Below are positions 43,832-54,227 of a stretch of DNA of 64,000 nt, piece by piece. The stretch comes from an uncultured Dehalococcoidia bacterium (lineage in GTDB: Bacteria > Chloroflexota > Dehalococcoidia > Lucifugimonadales > Lucifugimonadaceae), in contig OX638325.1 of assembly GCA_951812795.1 (NCBI GenBank), positions 2,132,277 to 2,196,276 on the forward strand, written 5' to 3'. Numbering within the stretch: the stretch's first letter is position 1; every line of letters starts with the position of its first letter. The position numbers and the translations under genes are program-made. Under the pieces are notes generated by a model. It ran no database searches. It saw only the letters and a program-made list of their open reading frames with translations, and was not told the DNA's origin.

Positions 43832-46327
43832 ATGGAAATGGCACAAACTACATCTAGCAAATGGACCCTCGACGTCGCCGGCGACGGATTCTCTCCGGCG
43901 GAGATTTCTGAAAACGCGAAGGTGATACTTGAGAAGCGTTATCTGCTCCGCGACGACAACGGCAACATCGTTGAAGACGCTCAGGGAATGTTCCGACGGG
44001 TCGCTTACGCGGTCGCGACTGGCGATACGCTCTACGGAGCTACGCCGGACCGGGTTGATCAGATCGCAAACCGCTTTTATCAGTTGATGGCGAGCTTGGA
44101 TTTTCTGCCCAATTCGCCCACGATGATGAACGCGGGTACGGGCCAAGGAACGCTTTCTGCCTGTTTCGTGTTGCCATTGAAGGACACGATGGAAGGCATC
44201 ACCCGGGCTTCCCACGATCAAGCGATGGTCCAGAAATTCGGCGGCGGTACCGGATTCTCGCTTTCTGAATTGCGACCCAGAGGATTTTCGATCTCGACGA
44301 CCCACGGCAAAGCATGCGGGCCTGTCGAGAGTTTGCGGTATCTATCGGCGACCTCCAAACTCGTGACGCAGGGTGGCAAGCGCGACGGCGCCAACATGGC
44401 GGTCATGGATGTCCATCACCCAGACATTCTTGAGTTCATCTCATGCAAGACCGTCGAAGGAGACATCCACAACTTCAACATATCGGTCGGTGCCTCAGAT
44501 GAGTTCATGCGGGCCGTCGCCGGCGACACAGATTACTCGCTATATTTCCGGGAAAATCCGTCTGACCCGGAAAGCCGAATGGTAGAAGTGGGCCAGCTGA
44601 ATGCGCGCGACGTATTCGAGAAGATAATCGACGGAGCTTGGCGAAACGGCGAACCGGGCATGATATTCCTCGATGAGGTGAACCGAAACAGCCCGGTCAA
44701 AGACATCGGTTTGATAACTTCAACGAATCCCTGCGGCGAGCAGCCATTGCTTCCGTACGAATCTTGCAACCTGGGTTCCATAAACCTATCTAGGTTCGTC
44801 ATCGGCCAACTCGCGACCGGGGTTATCGAACGTAGCCCGTCGCAACTCGATCTGCTACGCCCCGAATACGCTGGTATTCAAGCTCATGCGCTGCGGAAAC
44901 TGCCTGGCATCGACTGGGATCGACTCGGTCAATCGGTCAAACTGGCAGTCCATTTCCTCGACAACACCATAGATGTCAACGAATACGCGATTCCCGAGAT
45001 CAAGGCCATGAACCTGCAAACCCGCAAGATCGGTTTGGGCGTCATGGGATTCGCCGACATGCTTGTCAGCTTGGGCATACCGTACGACTCTCCCGAAGCA
45101 GTCGTTATCGGCCGTGATGTCATGCGCTACATCATGGAGCAAGCCGATATCGCTTCGGCTGAACTCGCAGAAGTGCGCGGTCCTTACGGCGCGTGGCACG
45201 AAAACGGTGTATCGCACCCACGCGTCCGCAACGCCTGCCGGTTGACAGTTGCTCCGACCGGCACGATTTCGATGATCGCCGGATGTTCCAGTGGAATCGA
45301 ACCCATATTCTCGCTCGCATACCGCAAGCACAACATTCTTGGCGGCGACACCACCCTCATTTATGCCGACGCCAACTTTGAACGCGTCGTGCGTGAACGA
45401 AACAATTACAGCCGCGATCTTTTGGACGCGCTCTCCGACGGCGATTCATTGCAAGATCGTCTCGATGTTAATGATGACGTTAAGGAACTTTTCCACGTCG
45501 CATCCGACATTTCCCCGAGAGACCACGTCTTAATGCAAGCAGCGTTCCAAGAAAGCGTCGACGCAGGAATCTCCAAAACTATCAACTTCCCTAACGAAGC
45601 CACGAAGGGCGACGTTGAGGAAGCCTACATGTTGGCATGGAAGACGCGGTGCAAAGGCATCACCGTTTACCGCGCTGGTAGTCGAGAAAAAGAAGTCCTG
45701 ACCGCCGGGACGAGCGAAAACGATAAATCGGAGAACGTAAAGTCATCGGGCGAAAACGGCGTGGTCGATTACGTAAACCGTATGCCGCGTCCCGCCGTGC
45801 TTGAATCAAAGACTGTGCAGGTCGCGACTGGGCGCGGGAAGATCTACATCACGTTGTCATTCACGAGCGATGGTCACTTGTTCGAAGTCTTTACCAATCA
45901 CGGCAAGGCCGGTGGCAACGACAGTGCGATGGCAGAGGCCCTCTCTCGCATGATCTCACTATCGCTCCGTTCGGGAGTATCGCCCGATGCTGTTGCAAAA
46001 CAACTCCGGTACATCGTCGATAACCCGATAGTGGCTGGAGGGCAACACATCTATTCGGTTCCCGATGCCATCGCCCAAGTGCTGGAAGAGCACGCATTTT
46101 CGCCTCCGCAGGGGATTATGTCCGGTAATGTCGATGCTAGCCAGATCGCCTTGCTCAATCCGCCTAGATCGGACGAAGTCGGCATGCCGCAGGTTGCGCC
46201 GACTGTTTCAAACGGACAGTCTAATGGCACGCCATTCACGGAGAGTTGCCCGGAATGTTTCGCCCCGAACATGGCGTACGAAGAGGGTTGCATGAAGTGC
46301 TACTCGTGCGGCTACAGCAAATGCTGA
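43832..46327 (+). CDS. nrdJ: Class II (adenosylcobalamin-dependent) ribonucleoside-diphosphate reductase
   Basis: Reduces ribonucleotides to deoxyribonucleotides using a B12 radical. The catalytic core has NSPTMMNAG, the redox pair Cys111 (LSACFVLP) and Cys312 (YESCNLGS), and the thiyl Cys301 in NPCGEQ; the 11-residue spacing between 301 and 312 matches Thermotoga Nrd[12 protein letters not shown] and [18 protein letters not shown] are also typical. The C-terminus ends in a zinc-ribbon-like CPEC/CMKC/CGYSKC cluster that passes electrons to the active site. 831 residues. No class I or III reductase is seen in the window, so DNA synthesis may depend on cobalamin here. Confidence 0.96.
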   Translation: MEMAQTTSSKWTLDVAGDGFSPAEISENAKVILEKRYLLRDDNGNIVEDAQGMFRRVAYAVATGDTLYGATPDRVDQIANRFYQLMASLDFLPNSPTMMNAGTGQGTLSACFVLPLKDTMEGITRASHDQAMVQKFGGGTGFSLSELRPRGFSISTTHGKACGPVESLRYLSATSKLVTQGGKRDGANMAVMDVHHPDILEFISCKTVEGDIHNFNISVGASDEFMRAVAGDTDYSLYFRENPSDPESRMVEVGQLNARDVFEKIIDGAWRNGEPGMIFLDEVNRNSPVKDIGLITSTNPCGEQPLLPYESCNLGSINLSRFVIGQLATGVIERSPSQLDLLRPEYAGIQAHALRKLPGIDWDRLGQSVKLAVHFLDNTIDVNEYAIPEIKAMNLQTRKIGLGVMGFADMLVSLGIPYDSPEAVVIGRDVMRYIMEQADIASAELAEVRGPYGAWHENGVSHPRVRNACRLTVAPTGTISMIAGCSSGIEPIFSLAYRKHNILGGDTTLIYADANFERVVRERNNYSRDLLDALSDGDSLQDRLDVNDDVKELFHVASDISPRDHVLMQAAFQESVDAGISKTINFPNEATKGDVEEAYMLAWKTRCKGITVYRAGSREKEVLTAGTSENDKSENVKSSGENGVVDYVNRMPRPAVLESKTVQVATGRGKIYITLSFTSDGHLFEVFTNHGKAGGNDSAMAEALSRMISLSLRSGVSPDAVAKQLRYIVDNPIVAGGQHIYSVPDAIAQVLEEHAFSPPQGIMSGNVDASQIALLNPPRSDEVGMPQVAPTVSNGQSNGTPFTESCPECFAPNMAYEEGCMKCYSCGYSKC

Positions 46328-46380
46328 TCCGACCCTGAACCGAGCACACCTCGCACATACTGTCCGAGGGCCGACGCCAA

Positions 46381-47391
46381 TTGAACGACTCCACGAAACC
46401 CCTGTTGGCCCTCACATTGGGCGATCCATCCGGCATCGGCCCTGAGGTCGTTGTCAAGGCGCTCGCTGATCCAGAAGTCAACGACTCTGCGCGCATGTTC
46501 GTCGTCGGCACCGAACAGGCCGTCCGTCAGGCAACCGCGGAGGTTGGAATCGGCTTATCTGTCGAATGCATCTCCGCGCCCGAAGAAACCCCAGACAACA
46601 CGGATGTGATCTCGGTTCTCAGCGTCGGGGATTATGAGGATTTCGAGTTTCCACAGGGCCAACACTCCTCCGACTCTGGACGCGCTTCTCACCTCTGGGT
46701 CGAATCCGCGGCCAAAATGTGCCTAAACAGCGACATCGACGCGATGGTGACCGCTCCGGTGAACAAAGAGTCGTGGCAGATGTCTGGCGCCACCGACCTC
46801 GGACACCAAGAGGTCTTCAAACGCCTCACCAACAGCTCAACCGTCTACACCATGCTCGTCAGCGGGATATTAAGGTGCATGCATCTGTCAACGCACAAAT
46901 CTCTCCCCGAAGCATGCGCGTTCGTCACAACCGAAAACATCTTGACTGCGGTTCGTATCACCGATGAACACTTCAAACGCTGGGGCTTCCGCAACCCACG
47001 CATCGCGGTGGCCGCGTTGAACCCACATGCCAGCGACAACGGACTGATTGGCGACACGGAGGCCACCGAGATTGCTCCAGCGATCGAGGCTGCACGGCTG
47101 GGAGGCATAAACGCCACCGGACCGCACCCGGCCGATTCAGTCTTCAACCAAGCTATTGATGGGATGTACGACGTCGTAGTCGTCATGTATCACGACCAAG
47201 GTCACATCCCAATCAAAGTCCACGGTTTCGAAGAATCGGTATCCGTCAACCTTGGCATCCCCTTCATTCGAACATCGGTAGACCACGGCACTGCCTTCGA
47301 CATTGCCGGGAAAAACCTCGCCCAATCTACCAGCATGGTCGAAGCCATCAAACTCGGCGTTGCCCTCGCGACACGTCGAGGCATCGCCTAG
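46381..47391 (+). CDS. pdxA: 4-hydroxythreonine-4-phosphate dehydrogenase (PdxA family)
   Basis: Oxidises 4-phosphohydroxy-L-threonine in pyridoxal phosphate synthesis. LTLGDPSGIGPEVVVKAL at the N-terminus, MVTAPVNKESW, the metal His in DLGHQEVF, HPADSVFNQ and MYHDQGHIPIKV fit the family. 336 residues, TTG start at 46381, 53 bases after nrdJ. PdxA-like proteins can also act on phospho-D-threonate or phosphoerythronate; with no pdxJ in view that alternative stays open. Confidence 0.88.
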   Translation: MNDSTKPLLALTLGDPSGIGPEVVVKALADPEVNDSARMFVVGTEQAVRQATAEVGIGLSVECISAPEETPDNTDVISVLSVGDYEDFEFPQGQHSSDSGRASHLWVESAAKMCLNSDIDAMVTAPVNKESWQMSGATDLGHQEVFKRLTNSSTVYTMLVSGILRCMHLSTHKSLPEACAFVTTENILTAVRITDEHFKRWGFRNPRIAVAALNPHASDNGLIGDTEATEIAPAIEAARLGGINATGPHPADSVFNQAIDGMYDVVVVMYHDQGHIPIKVHGFEESVSVNLGIPFIRTSVDHGTAFDIAGKNLAQSTSMVEAIKLGVALATRRGIA

Positions 47392-47392
47392 C

Positions 47393-47421
47393 CCTCCCAC
47401 TCAATGCGCAAGGGGGAACTA
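47393..47421. terminator. Weak hairpin between convergent pdxA and ABC permease genes
   Basis: A CCCTCCC run shortly after the pdxA stop can pair with an AAGGGGG run about 15 bases on, in the 44-base gap between two convergent stops. The stem is short and lacks a T-tract; support is weak. Confidence 0.25.
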
Positions 47422-47435
47422 AAGGGGGTTTAGAT

Positions 47436-48239
47436 TCAACTCCCCGTCGACAGATAGTGCCGAACCCCGATCCGCCAGACCTGCAGCGAAACCACCAATA
47501 CACCGACGCCGATTACCGGCGCAATGTATTGGAACCATATCGGCGTTCCCAGCGGGTCCGGTACCCCCATAATCGCCAACGCCGGGAAGTAACTGACGGT
47601 TGCCAAGGGAATCCCGAACGTGAAGAAATTCCGGAACCAAGGCCGATAGATGTTGATCGGGTACTGTGTCGTCTCCACACCGCCGTACGTCACCGTGTTC
47701 ATCATTTCCAATGTCTCGGTAGTCCAAAACGCCAGCGTCGCCTGAAACACGATCAAACTGGCAAACAGAGATGCGCCCCCAATTACCGACGCCACCAGCA
47801 ACGCGGCGTTCGGAATCGTCCAATGCAGATCCAACCCCGTTGAAGCCCAAATTAAGGCCACAATACCCGGCGTCAACCGACTTATTCGCCGCAACGTCAA
47901 CTCTTGGCCCGCAAGCTGTAGCGCCGTTGACCTAGGCCGAAGCAGCAATCTATCAAAATCTCCTGTCTTGACCATATCCCCAAACAGGTCGAATCCCGTG
48001 GTCAATGCATCGGCTACGGCGAAAGAAACGTTCACAATCCCGTAGATAAATGCCACTTGGTAAACATTCCATTCCAGGAGCGATCCGAACCTGTCGAACA
48101 GGATCAATATCGCCGCGAACTCACCGGCCGTAACGATCAATCGCCCGCCAAGCTGCATCAGAAACGACGCCCGATACTGCATCTGGGCGCGCACCGATAC
48201 CGTCAGGAATCGACCGTAAACATAAAGAGAATCGACCAC
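47436..48239 (-). CDS. ABC-2 type transporter permease (second subunit)
   Basis: About 267 residues with six hydrophobic segments; an ABC2_membrane_6/DUF990-type exporter permease. GTG at 48239 has AGGGAGG six bases upstream, which lies inside the end of the preceding permease gene; a TTG at 48245 would instead overlap that gene's stop as TTGA. The open frame continues far upstream in the wrong context. With the other permease and the ATPase it forms a complete transporter. Substrate is unknown. Confidence 0.82.
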   Translation of the reverse strand: MVDSLYVYGRFLTVSVRAQMQYRASFLMQLGGRLIVTAGEFAAILILFDRFGSLLEWNVYQVAFIYGIVNVSFAVADALTTGFDLFGDMVKTGDFDRLLLRPRSTALQLAGQELTLRRISRLTPGIVALIWASTGLDLHWTIPNAALLVASVIGGASLFASLIVFQATLAFWTTETLEMMNTVTYGGVETTQYPINIYRPWFRNFFTFGIPLATVSYFPALAIMGVPDPLGTPIWFQYIAPVIGVGVLVVSLQVWRIGVRHYLSTGS

Positions 48240-48241
48240 GC

Positions 48242-49039
48242 TCAACCTCCCTGCACCACGACTCGTCGCAACGCTCGAGACAACGCGATTCGTCCCGCAA
48301 CCACAAACGCCAAGATCCAGAACAGTTGATGCGCCAAATGCTGCGGAAGATCCGATGCTGGAATGTGTCCCAGATACAACCGGTATGGCGTATCGACCAA
48401 TCCTCTGAACGGCATTGCGTTGATCAACGGTTGTGACCAATCTGGGAATAGCGGCAATGGCACCAACATCCCGGAGAAAATCAACACCAATCCGAACGTG
48501 AGCTGTGTAATCCCATCGCCCGCGATTGTCCACAGCATCGTCACATTTAGGAACGTCGTGATCGCGCTACTTAAAACTATCGCGGCACACATCGAGATCA
48601 TGAACGCGGCACCGGCCGCCACTGTCGCAGGTGGTGCCATACCCATCACCATGAACGCAAAGACCAACAATGGAATCGATCGCATCAGCATCGGTGCCGT
48701 CCGCCAAGCCAGCGCGCGGCTCATCCAATAGGTGTGGAGGTCCACCGGTCGAACCAACTCGTAACCAATACCGCCAGAACGAATCAGCGAGCGCAGGTCC
48801 GTATCAATATTCCACGGCAACGCCGCAAGAAAGGCCTGACCTAGCCAGATATACGTCTCGACCTCACGACCACTCATCGGTTGCTCAGTAGTCGTCGAAC
48901 TGTAGAAAGCCTGGAAAATCATGACGCGGATGATCCCCCAGACAATCTGTGTAACTAATCCCGCCAATGCCGCAGATCGGTATTGCAGAAGACTTCGAAA
49001 CCTAGCGCTGATGACTGCCCAGTAACTAACCAACGTCAT
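48242..49039 (-). CDS. ABC-2 type transporter permease (first subunit)
   Basis: About 265 residues with six membrane helices, similar in class to the neighbouring permease (blocks SLLQYRSAALAGLVTQIVWG, GQAFLAALPWNID, and the central SGMLVPLPLFPDW). The ATG at 49039 overlaps the ATPase gene's end by 14 bases; an upstream frame to 49105 is in the ATPase region. It likely pairs with the second permease as a heterodimer. Substrate is unknown. Confidence 0.84.
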   Translation of the reverse strand: MTLVSYWAVISARFRSLLQYRSAALAGLVTQIVWGIIRVMIFQAFYSSTTTEQPMSGREVETYIWLGQAFLAALPWNIDTDLRSLIRSGGIGYELVRPVDLHTYWMSRALAWRTAPMLMRSIPLLVFAFMVMGMAPPATVAAGAAFMISMCAAIVLSSAITTFLNVTMLWTIAGDGITQLTFGLVLIFSGMLVPLPLFPDWSQPLINAMPFRGLVDTPYRLYLGHIPASDLPQHLAHQLFWILAFVVAGRIALSRALRRVVVQGG

Positions 49040-50012
49040 TACCTTCGTAGAAGCGAGCAATGATCTCCTCGATCGGTGGATCTTCCACGAACAAGTCATC
49101 AACATCGTTGTGAGCCGTGAAATCCGATATCAACGCGGCTGCCGATATCTGCTTCGGATCGAATCTGATGTGAACCCGCCGACCGTTCATCATCGCGAGT
49201 TGCGCCGCCGGGTGAACCTGCGGCGAACCCGCATCGGTCATCTCGACCACCAGTGATCGTTCGAAACTCATCTGTTGGCGTAACGCGTCTAAGCCACCGT
49301 CGTAGAGCAACTTGCCGCTGTTGATAATCATCAAACGATCGCAGATCGCTTCGATATCGTTCATATCGTGCGTCGTCAAAATAACGGTCGTCTCCCGCTC
49401 CCGATTGAACCGTTTAATGAACTGCCGAAACGCAACCTTTGAGACCGCGTCCATGCCGATGGTTGGCTCGTCGAGAAACAGTAACTTGGGCGAATGCAGC
49501 AGAGCGCCTGCCAGATCGCAACGCATTCGTTGACCGAGACTCAACTGCCGCACGGGGGTATCAAGACATGATTCGATGTCCATCACCGCAACGAACTCAT
49601 CGAGGTTCTTGACATACTCGTGCCTCGGCACCCGATAGATATCGCGCAATAGATCGAACGATTCGATCACGGGCAGGTCCCACCAGAGCTGCGTTCGCTG
49701 ACCAAAAACCACGCCCAAATGACGCACGTGCCTGCTACGGTCCTTCCAGGGCACAAGTCCCAAAATCTCACACCGACCATAATCCGGTACCAGGATGCCG
49801 GACATCACCTTTACGGTCGTTGATTTGCCCGCTCCATTTGGCCCGACGTATCCCAATAATTCGCCAGGTCCGATCTCGAACGTCACGCCATCGAGTGCCT
49901 TGACCGTTTCATACCGCCTATGCGCCAGACCCCGGAGCGCGCCCAAAACTCCAGTGTCTCTTTGCGACACTCGAAAATGCTTCACTAAGTTTTCGACGAT
50001 TATCTGCGGCAT
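49026..50012 (-). CDS. ABC transporter ATP-binding protein
   Basis: About 328 residues of the NatA/drug-exporter ATPase class. Walker A GYVGPNGAGKSTT, Q-loop VVFGQRTQLWWDLP, signature LSLGQRMRCDLAGALL (Q for the usual G at the last position of LSGGQ-type), Walker B KLLFLDEPTIGMD and H-loop TTHDMNDIE. The C-terminal domain is typical of exporters with two ABC-2 permeases. ATG at 50012 is preferred; GTG at 50027 is in frame. It heads the three-gene minus-strand unit and is divergent from proC. Confidence 0.9.
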   Translation of the reverse strand: MPQIIVENLVKHFRVSQRDTGVLGALRGLAHRRYETVKALDGVTFEIGPGELLGYVGPNGAGKSTTVKVMSGILVPDYGRCEILGLVPWKDRSRHVRHLGVVFGQRTQLWWDLPVIESFDLLRDIYRVPRHEYVKNLDEFVAVMDIESCLDTPVRQLSLGQRMRCDLAGALLHSPKLLFLDEPTIGMDAVSKVAFRQFIKRFNRERETTVILTTHDMNDIEAICDRLMIINSGKLLYDGGLDALRQQMSFERSLVVEMTDAGSPQVHPAAQLAMMNGRRVHIRFDPKQISAAALISDFTAHNDVDDLFVEDPPIEEIIARFYEGNDVG

Positions 50013-50146
50013 CGGGAAATCGGGCACCTACTCGGTCGCTTCCGAATTAAACGTATCTTTCAGAACCGTATAATCATCACCGTCTGAACCGCCCGTTCCG
50101 AAAACCGGGACGGACTTCATCGAAGATAACCCACGAGGCAAACGGA

Positions 50147-50956
50147 TTGAACGTTTCATTCATTGGCGGCGGAGTGATGGCCGAGGCAATAATCTCCGGA
50201 ATGATCAAAGCCGAGCTCGCCGTCGATATCACCGTCAGCGAGCCGATAACTGAACGCGCCAACTACCTCAAACGAACCTATGCCGTTGCAATTGCCAACA
50301 ACATCGACGCCGTTGGTCGCGCAAACCTCGCCGTCCTATCAGTCAAACCACAACAACTAGGCGACGTTGCCGATGAAATTCGCGACGTCGTTCCTGCCCT
50401 CACACAACTCACCTTAATGTCGATAATGGCGGGGGTCCAATCAAAGACCATCATCGATCAACTCGGCTGTGACCGATTGATCCGAATTATGGCGAACACT
50501 CCGGCCCAGATCGGCCTTGGCGCGACTGCGTGGACGGCAACTCCAGGCGTAACGTCCGAAATGCGCGAATTCGCAGTCGAGATGCTCGAATCGTTCGGCG
50601 AGCAAGTCTACTTCGACGACGAAAAACTCGTCGATATCGCAACCGCACTCAGCGCCAGCGGCCCCGCATACGTCTTCGTATTCATCGAAGCGCTCGTCGA
50701 CGGCGCTGTGCAACTTGGCATGTCAAACACCGACGCCCGAGCCTTGGCCATCCAAATGGTGTTGGGCAGTGCCGCACTCGCCAAGGAAACTGGCAAACAT
50801 CCCGCAGAACTCCGCAACATGGTCACTTCACCGGGAGGAACCACCGCGGCGGCGTTACACGCAATGGAACTGGGTGGCTTTCGTAAGGCGTCTATCGACG
50901 CTGTCCTCGCCGCGTATGGACGCGGCGAAGAACTCGCCAAGTTGACAGACAAGTAA
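50147..50956 (+). CDS. proC: Pyrroline-5-carboxylate reductase
   Basis: Last enzyme of proline synthesis, NAD(P)H dependent. NVSFIGGGVMAEAIISGMI is the cofactor fold, VLSVKPQQ the end of the next strand, and the C-terminal dimer domain has ALSASGPAYVFVFIEAL and TSPGGTTAAALHAME. 269 residues, TTG start at 50147. It stands alone between a divergent ABC unit and rplS. Confidence 0.94.
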   Translation: MNVSFIGGGVMAEAIISGMIKAELAVDITVSEPITERANYLKRTYAVAIANNIDAVGRANLAVLSVKPQQLGDVADEIRDVVPALTQLTLMSIMAGVQSKTIIDQLGCDRLIRIMANTPAQIGLGATAWTATPGVTSEMREFAVEMLESFGEQVYFDDEKLVDIATALSASGPAYVFVFIEALVDGAVQLGMSNTDARALAIQMVLGSAALAKETGKHPAELRNMVTSPGGTTAAALHAMELGGFRKASIDAVLAAYGRGEELAKLTDK

Positions 50957-51005
50957 CTCCGGCTTTCGGCCATACCGGGCATCGAAAGCAACGTGGCTGG
51001 TGAAA

Positions 51006-51011
51006 TATACT
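51006..51011 (+). promoter_or_regulatory. -10 element candidate for rplS
   Basis: TATACT lies 103 bases before the rplS start in the 157-base gap after proC. A -35 is not evident. Support is only by resemblance and position. Confidence 0.25.
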
Positions 51012-51113
51012 TGTTCAGTTGGCGCGCACGCCTGAGCTCTCCGACCCATTCGGACCAGGCCGCGGGCCGTTACACCCAGTTCAGAACACCGACGCCGCAG
51101 GAATCGTAACGCC

Positions 51114-51467
51114 ATGAATCCGACCGAAATGCTGAAGACCCGCCCTACGGCGCAGATCGACGAGTTTCAGCCGGGCGATACCGTGACCGTCAACATGGTC
51201 ATTCGTGAAGGCGACCGCGAGCGCGTTCAAGCATTCCAAGGCAACGTCATCGCTGGTCGATACCGTGACAGTAAGGTGCCCAATCCTGGAACGACCTTCA
51301 AAGTTCGCCGCGTTTCGTACGGTATTGGTGTCGAGCGCATCGTTCCATTCCACAGCCCGACACTCGAATCCGTCAAGGTGACCCGCCGAGGCAAGGTCCG
51401 GCGCTCTCGCCTCTACTACCTTCGTGGCCTCACCGGTCGCCATGCCCGCATCAAGGAACGACGCTGA
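51114..51467 (+). CDS. rplS: 50S ribosomal protein L19
   Basis: 117-residue ribosomal protein at the 30S-50S interface. [32 protein letters not shown], then [44 protein letters not shown]-type sequence covers the whole family. ATG at 51114. It is separated from trmD, its usual neighbour, which is on the other strand at 38 kb. Confidence 0.97.
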   Translation: MNPTEMLKTRPTAQIDEFQPGDTVTVNMVIREGDRERVQAFQGNVIAGRYRDSKVPNPGTTFKVRRVSYGIGVERIVPFHSPTLESVKVTRRGKVRRSRLYYLRGLTGRHARIKERR

Positions 51468-51559
51468 AGTCCGACGCGTCACCCGCTCGTTGTCGACCTT
51501 AGCCGACGTCTGAATTCGTCGGGACGACTAACCTTTGTGATACGCGGGCTTGTGCCGTA

Positions 51560-51575
51560 ACGCAACAGGTTGCGT
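51560..51575. promoter_or_regulatory. 16-bp palindrome just upstream of priA
   Basis: ACGCAAC-AG-GTTGCGT is a perfect 7-bp inverted repeat ending five bases before the priA ATG at 51581. There is no ribosome site in the usual place, so the palindrome may overlap the translation start region or act as an operator. Confidence 0.35.
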
Positions 51576-51580
51576 GCTCC

Positions 51581-54115
51581 ATGTCCCCGTCGTTGAAGAC
51601 GCATCAAACCATGTTCGCCGAAGTCGCAGTTGACTTCTCAGATCGAGATCGCCGCAAAACATACACGTACGCCGTGCCCCCAGGTAACGCCGTGCAACCG
51701 GGCGATCTCGTGTGGGTTCCGTTTGGCTACAGACCGATTCAAGGGATCGTAACTTCAGTCGCCGAGTCCACCGAAACCGAGAATCCGCGCTCCATCGACA
51801 GTGTTGTCGAAGGAGGCCCATTCATCTCGGAGCACCTCATGGCAACCGCGATCTGGATCGCGGACCACTATCGGACCAACACATTTCGTGTCTGCGTCGC
51901 GATGCTCCCACCCGGAGCTAATCAGCAACTCCACATCTGGGTGTCCCGAAGCGAACTGGCAAGTCGCGTCGATCAACTCCTCACCGGCATTTCCATCTCC
52001 GCCGAACAACACACAGTTCTCAACGATATTCCTACTCAAGGTCGTGTTCGTCGCGATCGTCTAGTGAGGAAAATTGGAAGATCGAATGAACGGCACCTTG
52101 ACGCCTTGGTCCGAGCCGGCATCGCAGTGGAAGAATCGATTTGGGAACGCCCCCGCGCAAGCGCAGCATTCAAACCCCACATCTCGCTCGCCGAAAACGA
52201 AAAACCCACATGCGAGATCATCGAACGATATCTCAAGCGCCGCGCCTACCGAAGAGCAGACCTGATCCGGCACTTGGCATCAGCGCCAGTCCCGATTCCA
52301 CGCGCCGATCTGACGAGTGAGTTCGGAGCTCACATCGTTAAAGCGGTACTCGACGACGAATTCGCGCGCATCGAACAGGTGCGCGTAGAACGCGATCCGC
52401 TAGCTGACTATGCGGTTCAGGACGCCATCAGTCATGACCTGACGCCTGAACAGCGCGCCGCCGCTGACGCAATCTCCGAAAGCATCCAATCCCGTACCGC
52501 TGGTGAATTCCTGCTCTTCGGGGTTACGGGCAGCGGTAAGACCGAGGTATATCTCCGCGCCGTTGAAAAGTGCATCGAAGTCGGGCGGCGCGCAATCATC
52601 ATGGTGCCAGAGATCGCCATGACGCCGCAGACATTGCAGCGCTTCGCCAGCAGATTTCCTGGGCAGATAGCGCTCCAACACTCCGGTCTGTCCATTGGAC
52701 AACGCTTCGACCAGTGGCATCAGACCAAATCAGGACGCTACAACGTCGTCATCGGTTCACGTTCGAGCATCTTCGCACCCGTCGACAACTTGGGTTTAGT
52801 CGTCATCGACGAAGAACACGAATGGACCTTCAAACAGAGTGACCGGGCCCCGAGGTATCACGCCCGCGACGTCGCCGAAAGGCTATGTGCAGAGTCAGGC
52901 GCGACGCTCGTCCTCGGTAGTGCGACACCAGACATTGGATCCTATCGGCGCGCAACCGACCCCAGCGTTACCAATCGCATTGCCCTTCTACGGCTCCCGC
53001 GCCGTATCAATGAAGCTCTCCGTACGGCGCCGCAGCTATCACGTTCAGATGGATCAAGCATCCCTAATACGGGTTACGCAGAATCACAAATCGTGGATAT
53101 GCGGATCGAACTTCAAGACGGTCACCGCGAAATGCTCAGCCGACCTTTGTTGAATGCTTTGCGAGCCAACGTCGACCGTGGAGAGAAATCGATCCTTTTC
53201 ATCAACCGACGAGGCAGCGCATCGTTCGTTCAATGCGTTTCGTGCGGCACCATCCGAAACTGCCCTAACTGTCAAACCCCGCTGACTCTACACCGCAACC
53301 CTCGCAACGGTGGCGGAAGCCGGCTCCAATGTCACTACTGCAGTTACTCAATCGGCGCCGCGCGGCAATGTCGGAGCTGTGGCGGAACCGGTGTTGCCCG
53401 CCGAGCCGCTGGAACCGAAGGCGTCGAAGAGGTCGTCCGAGGATTCTTCCCCAGTACACCAATCCTCAGATGGGACTCTGACAACGCGCGCAACGCTGCA
53501 GACCACTCCAAATTGCTCGGCGATTTCCAGAGCGAAGGGAACCACATCCTCATCGGCACTCAAATGGTTGCCAAAGGTCTAGACATCCCTACCGTATCGC
53601 TCGTTGGCGTAGTTGCCGCCGACATCGGACTTGCCATCCCCAGTTTCAGATCCGCCGAGCGCACGTTCCAGATCCTCTCCCAAGTCACCGGTAGGGCGGG
53701 GCGCGCAGACACCCCTGGCATCGCCATCATCCAGACCTTCCAACCGGACCACTTCGCGATTACTGCCTCCGCAAACCAAGACTTCGAAGGCTTTTATCGC
53801 CAAGAGATCGAAACAAGAAGACGATACCAACTGCCGCCGTTCACTGTTTACTCGAAACTCTCTTACGGCGCGTTCGACAATCGAGATGCCGAGTTGGAAG
53901 CGCGCAGTGTCCGCACCCGAATCGACCAATGCCTCGACAGAGAACCCTCGCCAGATGTCGAGGTCGCCGGCCCTTCGCCGTCGTTCCCAGCACGCATAGC
54001 TGGGCGCTACCGTTGGCAGATCCTCTTGAAGGGCAAAGACCTCACTCAAATCTTGGACGACGTACCGCTGGGCCCGGGTTGGGTCACCGACATCGACCCC
54101 ACCGAAATGATCTAA
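51581..54115 (+). CDS. priA: Primosomal protein N' (replication restart helicase PriA)
   Basis: 3'-to-5' helicase that reloads the replisome at stalled forks. N-terminal 3'-BD domain (about residues 10-110, with VWVPFGYRPIQGIV), then the helicase with Walker A GVTGSGKTEVYLRA and the DEEH box (VVIDEEHEWTFKQ). A zinc-binding insert has CVSC, CPNC, CHYC and CRSC pairs, followed by IGTQMVAKGLD and the motif VTGRAGRAD. 844 residues, slightly long. ATG at 51581. Confidence 0.96.
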   Translation: MSPSLKTHQTMFAEVAVDFSDRDRRKTYTYAVPPGNAVQPGDLVWVPFGYRPIQGIVTSVAESTETENPRSIDSVVEGGPFISEHLMATAIWIADHYRTNTFRVCVAMLPPGANQQLHIWVSRSELASRVDQLLTGISISAEQHTVLNDIPTQGRVRRDRLVRKIGRSNERHLDALVRAGIAVEESIWERPRASAAFKPHISLAENEKPTCEIIERYLKRRAYRRADLIRHLASAPVPIPRADLTSEFGAHIVKAVLDDEFARIEQVRVERDPLADYAVQDAISHDLTPEQRAAADAISESIQSRTAGEFLLFGVTGSGKTEVYLRAVEKCIEVGRRAIIMVPEIAMTPQTLQRFASRFPGQIALQHSGLSIGQRFDQWHQTKSGRYNVVIGSRSSIFAPVDNLGLVVIDEEHEWTFKQSDRAPRYHARDVAERLCAESGATLVLGSATPDIGSYRRATDPSVTNRIALLRLPRRINEALRTAPQLSRSDGSSIPNTGYAESQIVDMRIELQDGHREMLSRPLLNALRANVDRGEKSILFINRRGSASFVQCVSCGTIRNCPNCQTPLTLHRNPRNGGGSRLQCHYCSYSIGAARQCRSCGGTGVARRAAGTEGVEEVVRGFFPSTPILRWDSDNARNAADHSKLLGDFQSEGNHILIGTQMVAKGLDIPTVSLVGVVAADIGLAIPSFRSAERTFQILSQVTGRAGRADTPGIAIIQTFQPDHFAITASANQDFEGFYRQEIETRRRYQLPPFTVYSKLSYGAFDNRDAELEARSVRTRIDQCLDREPSPDVEVAGPSPSFPARIAGRYRWQILLKGKDLTQILDDVPLGPGWVTDIDPTEMI

Positions 54116-54135
54116 CGACTATCCCCCGTCGTTTT
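54114..54135 (+). terminator. Terminator at the end of priA
   Basis: AACGAC (54114-54119) pairs with GTCGTT (54128-54133) around an eight-base loop and runs into TTTT. The left arm overlaps the priA stop codon. Short but with the U-tract expected of an intrinsic terminator. Confidence 0.45.
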
Positions 54136-54209
54136 GCGAAAATGACGCGCGCAAACGAAGCGCAATACGCAGGCGATGCCCAGGCCACATCACCGCTCGC
54201 GACCAAGGT

Positions 54210-54215
54210 TAGAAT
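54210..54215 (+). promoter_or_regulatory. -10 element candidate for def
   Basis: TAGAAT lies 12 bases before the def ATG (54228), which would leave a leader of only about six bases and no Shine-Dalgarno sequence. No clear -35. It may be another leaderless or near-leaderless start. Confidence 0.3.
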
Positions 54216-54227
54216 CTGCTACACGCG

